A DNA stretch of 6,366 bases from Candidatus Poribacteria bacterium (GTDB lineage Bacteria > Poribacteria > WGA-4E > WGA-3G): positions 1 to 6,366 of the forward strand of contig VXZL01000072.1 in assembly GCA_009845505.1 (NCBI GenBank). The letters run 5' to 3'. Within the stretch, counting starts at the first letter, position 1. Each line of letters begins with the position of its first letter. Shown here one piece after another: positions 5,510 to 6,366 of the stretch. The position numbers and the translations under genes were made by a program. The notes under the pieces were generated by a model. That model was not told where the DNA came from, did no database searches, and saw only the letters and a program-made list of their open reading frames with translations.

Positions 5510-6366
5510 TTAATCCGCTTTTTTAATTTTCCCCCAGACTGTGCGAAATCTATCCAATGCTGCTACGCTCAGACCGCTCGGAGCGAATTGCTCAACGGTT
5601 GGAAGAATCGCGGGCCCCAATCCTTCTGCAACCCCGCCAACAGCATAGATTTTATTCGTAATAGTACCAACTCCCAAGAAAACTCTCGCCGTTGGCATCT
5701 CGGAAGTTTCTGTCCATGTGTCCGTGTCGGGATCGTATATTTCAACGGTTGTTAGTCCAGGCCCTTGCACACTGGAGGTCCCCCCAACGGCGTAAATTTT
5801 CCCAGCCACAACGCCCAGAGCCAAAGCCGTTCGGGGTGTAGGTATATCTGCTTTCTCTGTCCACGTTTCTGAGTTAGGATCGTATTCTTGAACCGTTGTG
5901 AGCACGGGGCCTTGCACGGCCGGTGTTCCGCCAATGAGATATATTTTTCCCTCAATGCTCGCGGCGGCCATCCCTGAGCGGGGTGTGGGCATATCTGCCT
6001 TTTGTGTCCATGTATCGGTTGCTGGATCGTATTCTTCAACGCTTCCAAGGGCTGGAGATTGTCCGTTCCACCCGCCGATAGCATAGATCTTCCCACCGAC
6101 AACACAGGTTACAACACCAGCGCGTCCCGCTGGTAGACTCGCTTTCTGAACCCATTTGTCCGCATCCGGGTCATAAGCATCAACAAAGCCAATGGGTTCA
6201 GCGAGCATTCCGCCGATAGTGTAGAGTTGGTTATCAACAGCAGATACGGAGAAAAAAAGTCTCGGAATAGGCATGTCTGCTTTTTGGATCCAGTTTTCAG
6301 CTGTAGCGTTATGTATCAAATTGAAAGTGAGTAGGGCAGCGAATAGCCAGCCCGAATAAAAAAACA
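5510..6366 (-). CDS. Secreted kelch-repeat beta-propeller protein, 5' end outside the window
   Basis: 284 codons are visible and the frame is open to the right edge. A TTG at 6319 could be taken as a start, but the 15 residues before it plus the next seven form a signal-peptide core (hydrophobic WLFAALLTFNLI, then NATA before ENW). The real start is therefore at or beyond the edge; the edge codon is xTG. Five kelch repeats follow, each with a P-x-x-R entry, a G-K-(I/L)-Y-x-(I/V)-G-G core and a Y-D-P-(4 residues)-W exit. In visible numbering the repeats begin near residues 31, 77, 125, 173 and 222. The last lacks the W exit, and ENWIQKADMP at the N-terminus probably closes that blade, as in circular propellers. 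No enzymatic residues are evident; kelch propellers bind proteins or glycans. The C-terminus repeats the tail of the LamG protein (W277-G-K-I-K). Repeats 3 and 4 are especially alike, including VQGPxLTTV. Confidence 0.87.
   Translation of the reverse strand, partial: FFYSGWLFAALLTFNLIHNATAENWIQKADMPIPRLFFSVSAVDNQLYTIGGMLAEPIGFVDAYDPDADKWVQKASLPAGRAGVVTCVVGGKIYAIGGWNGQSPALGSVEEYDPATDTWTQKADMPTPRSGMAAASIEGKIYLIGGTPAVQGPVLTTVQEYDPNSETWTEKADIPTPRTALALGVVAGKIYAVGGTSSVQGPGLTTVEIYDPDTDTWTETSEMPTARVFLGVGTITNKIYAVGGVAEGLGPAILPTVEQFAPSGLSVAALDRFRTVWGKIKKAD

Noticed and set aside
5507..5755. 82-residue + strand frame under the kelch gene, and similar frames at 5752-6105
   Set aside because: These are shadows of the repetitive kelch coding sequence and lack independent evidence.

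Overview
The window carries four protein genes in two convergent pairs: two on the + strand (164-4459) and two on the - strand (4540 to the right edge). No RNA genes, CRISPR arrays or mobile elements were seen. The mix is a cytoplasmic clan GH-D-like glycosidase, an exported protein with a phosphohistidine domain plus an ATP-grasp domain, a secreted LamG protein and a secreted kelch protein. The last two share a C-terminal tail. This suggests an uncultured Gram-negative-like bacterium rich in secreted carbohydrate-interacting proteins. Candidatus Poribacteria is my best guess, from the style of the LamG and kelch proteins; this is recall, not a search result.

Left part (1-163): a weak terminator-like hairpin, probably of a gene ending left of or at the window edge, overlaps a sigma70-type promoter (TAAACA-17 bp-TATAAT). 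That promoter drives a 683-residue GH36/GH27-like glycosidase (164-2215). Ninety-six bases later, on the same strand, is a 715-residue protein with an N-terminal membrane segment, an EF-hand loop, an Arg/Gly-rich linker, a swivelling phosphohistidine domain and a C-terminal PPDK-type ATP-grasp domain. This domain order is that of alpha-glucan, water dikinases, not of PEP synthase or PPDK, and the PEP-binding barrel is absent. The two genes may be one transcription unit that cleaves and phosphorylates glycans, but this is inference.

Right part (4460-6366): a strong 12-bp hairpin lies between the converging genes. On the - strand, a five-repeat kelch protein enters from the right edge with its 5' end outside the window. 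It is followed after 220 bases by a 249-residue secreted LamG-domain protein. The leader of the LamG gene holds a perfect 13-bp palindrome and a set of competing inverted repeats. Both - strand proteins end in the same motif (L-x-V-x9-W-G-K-[IL]-K), which may be a lineage-specific sorting or anchoring tail.

The most unusual items are the exported dikinase-like protein, which would need ATP outside the cytoplasm, and the shared C-terminal tail.
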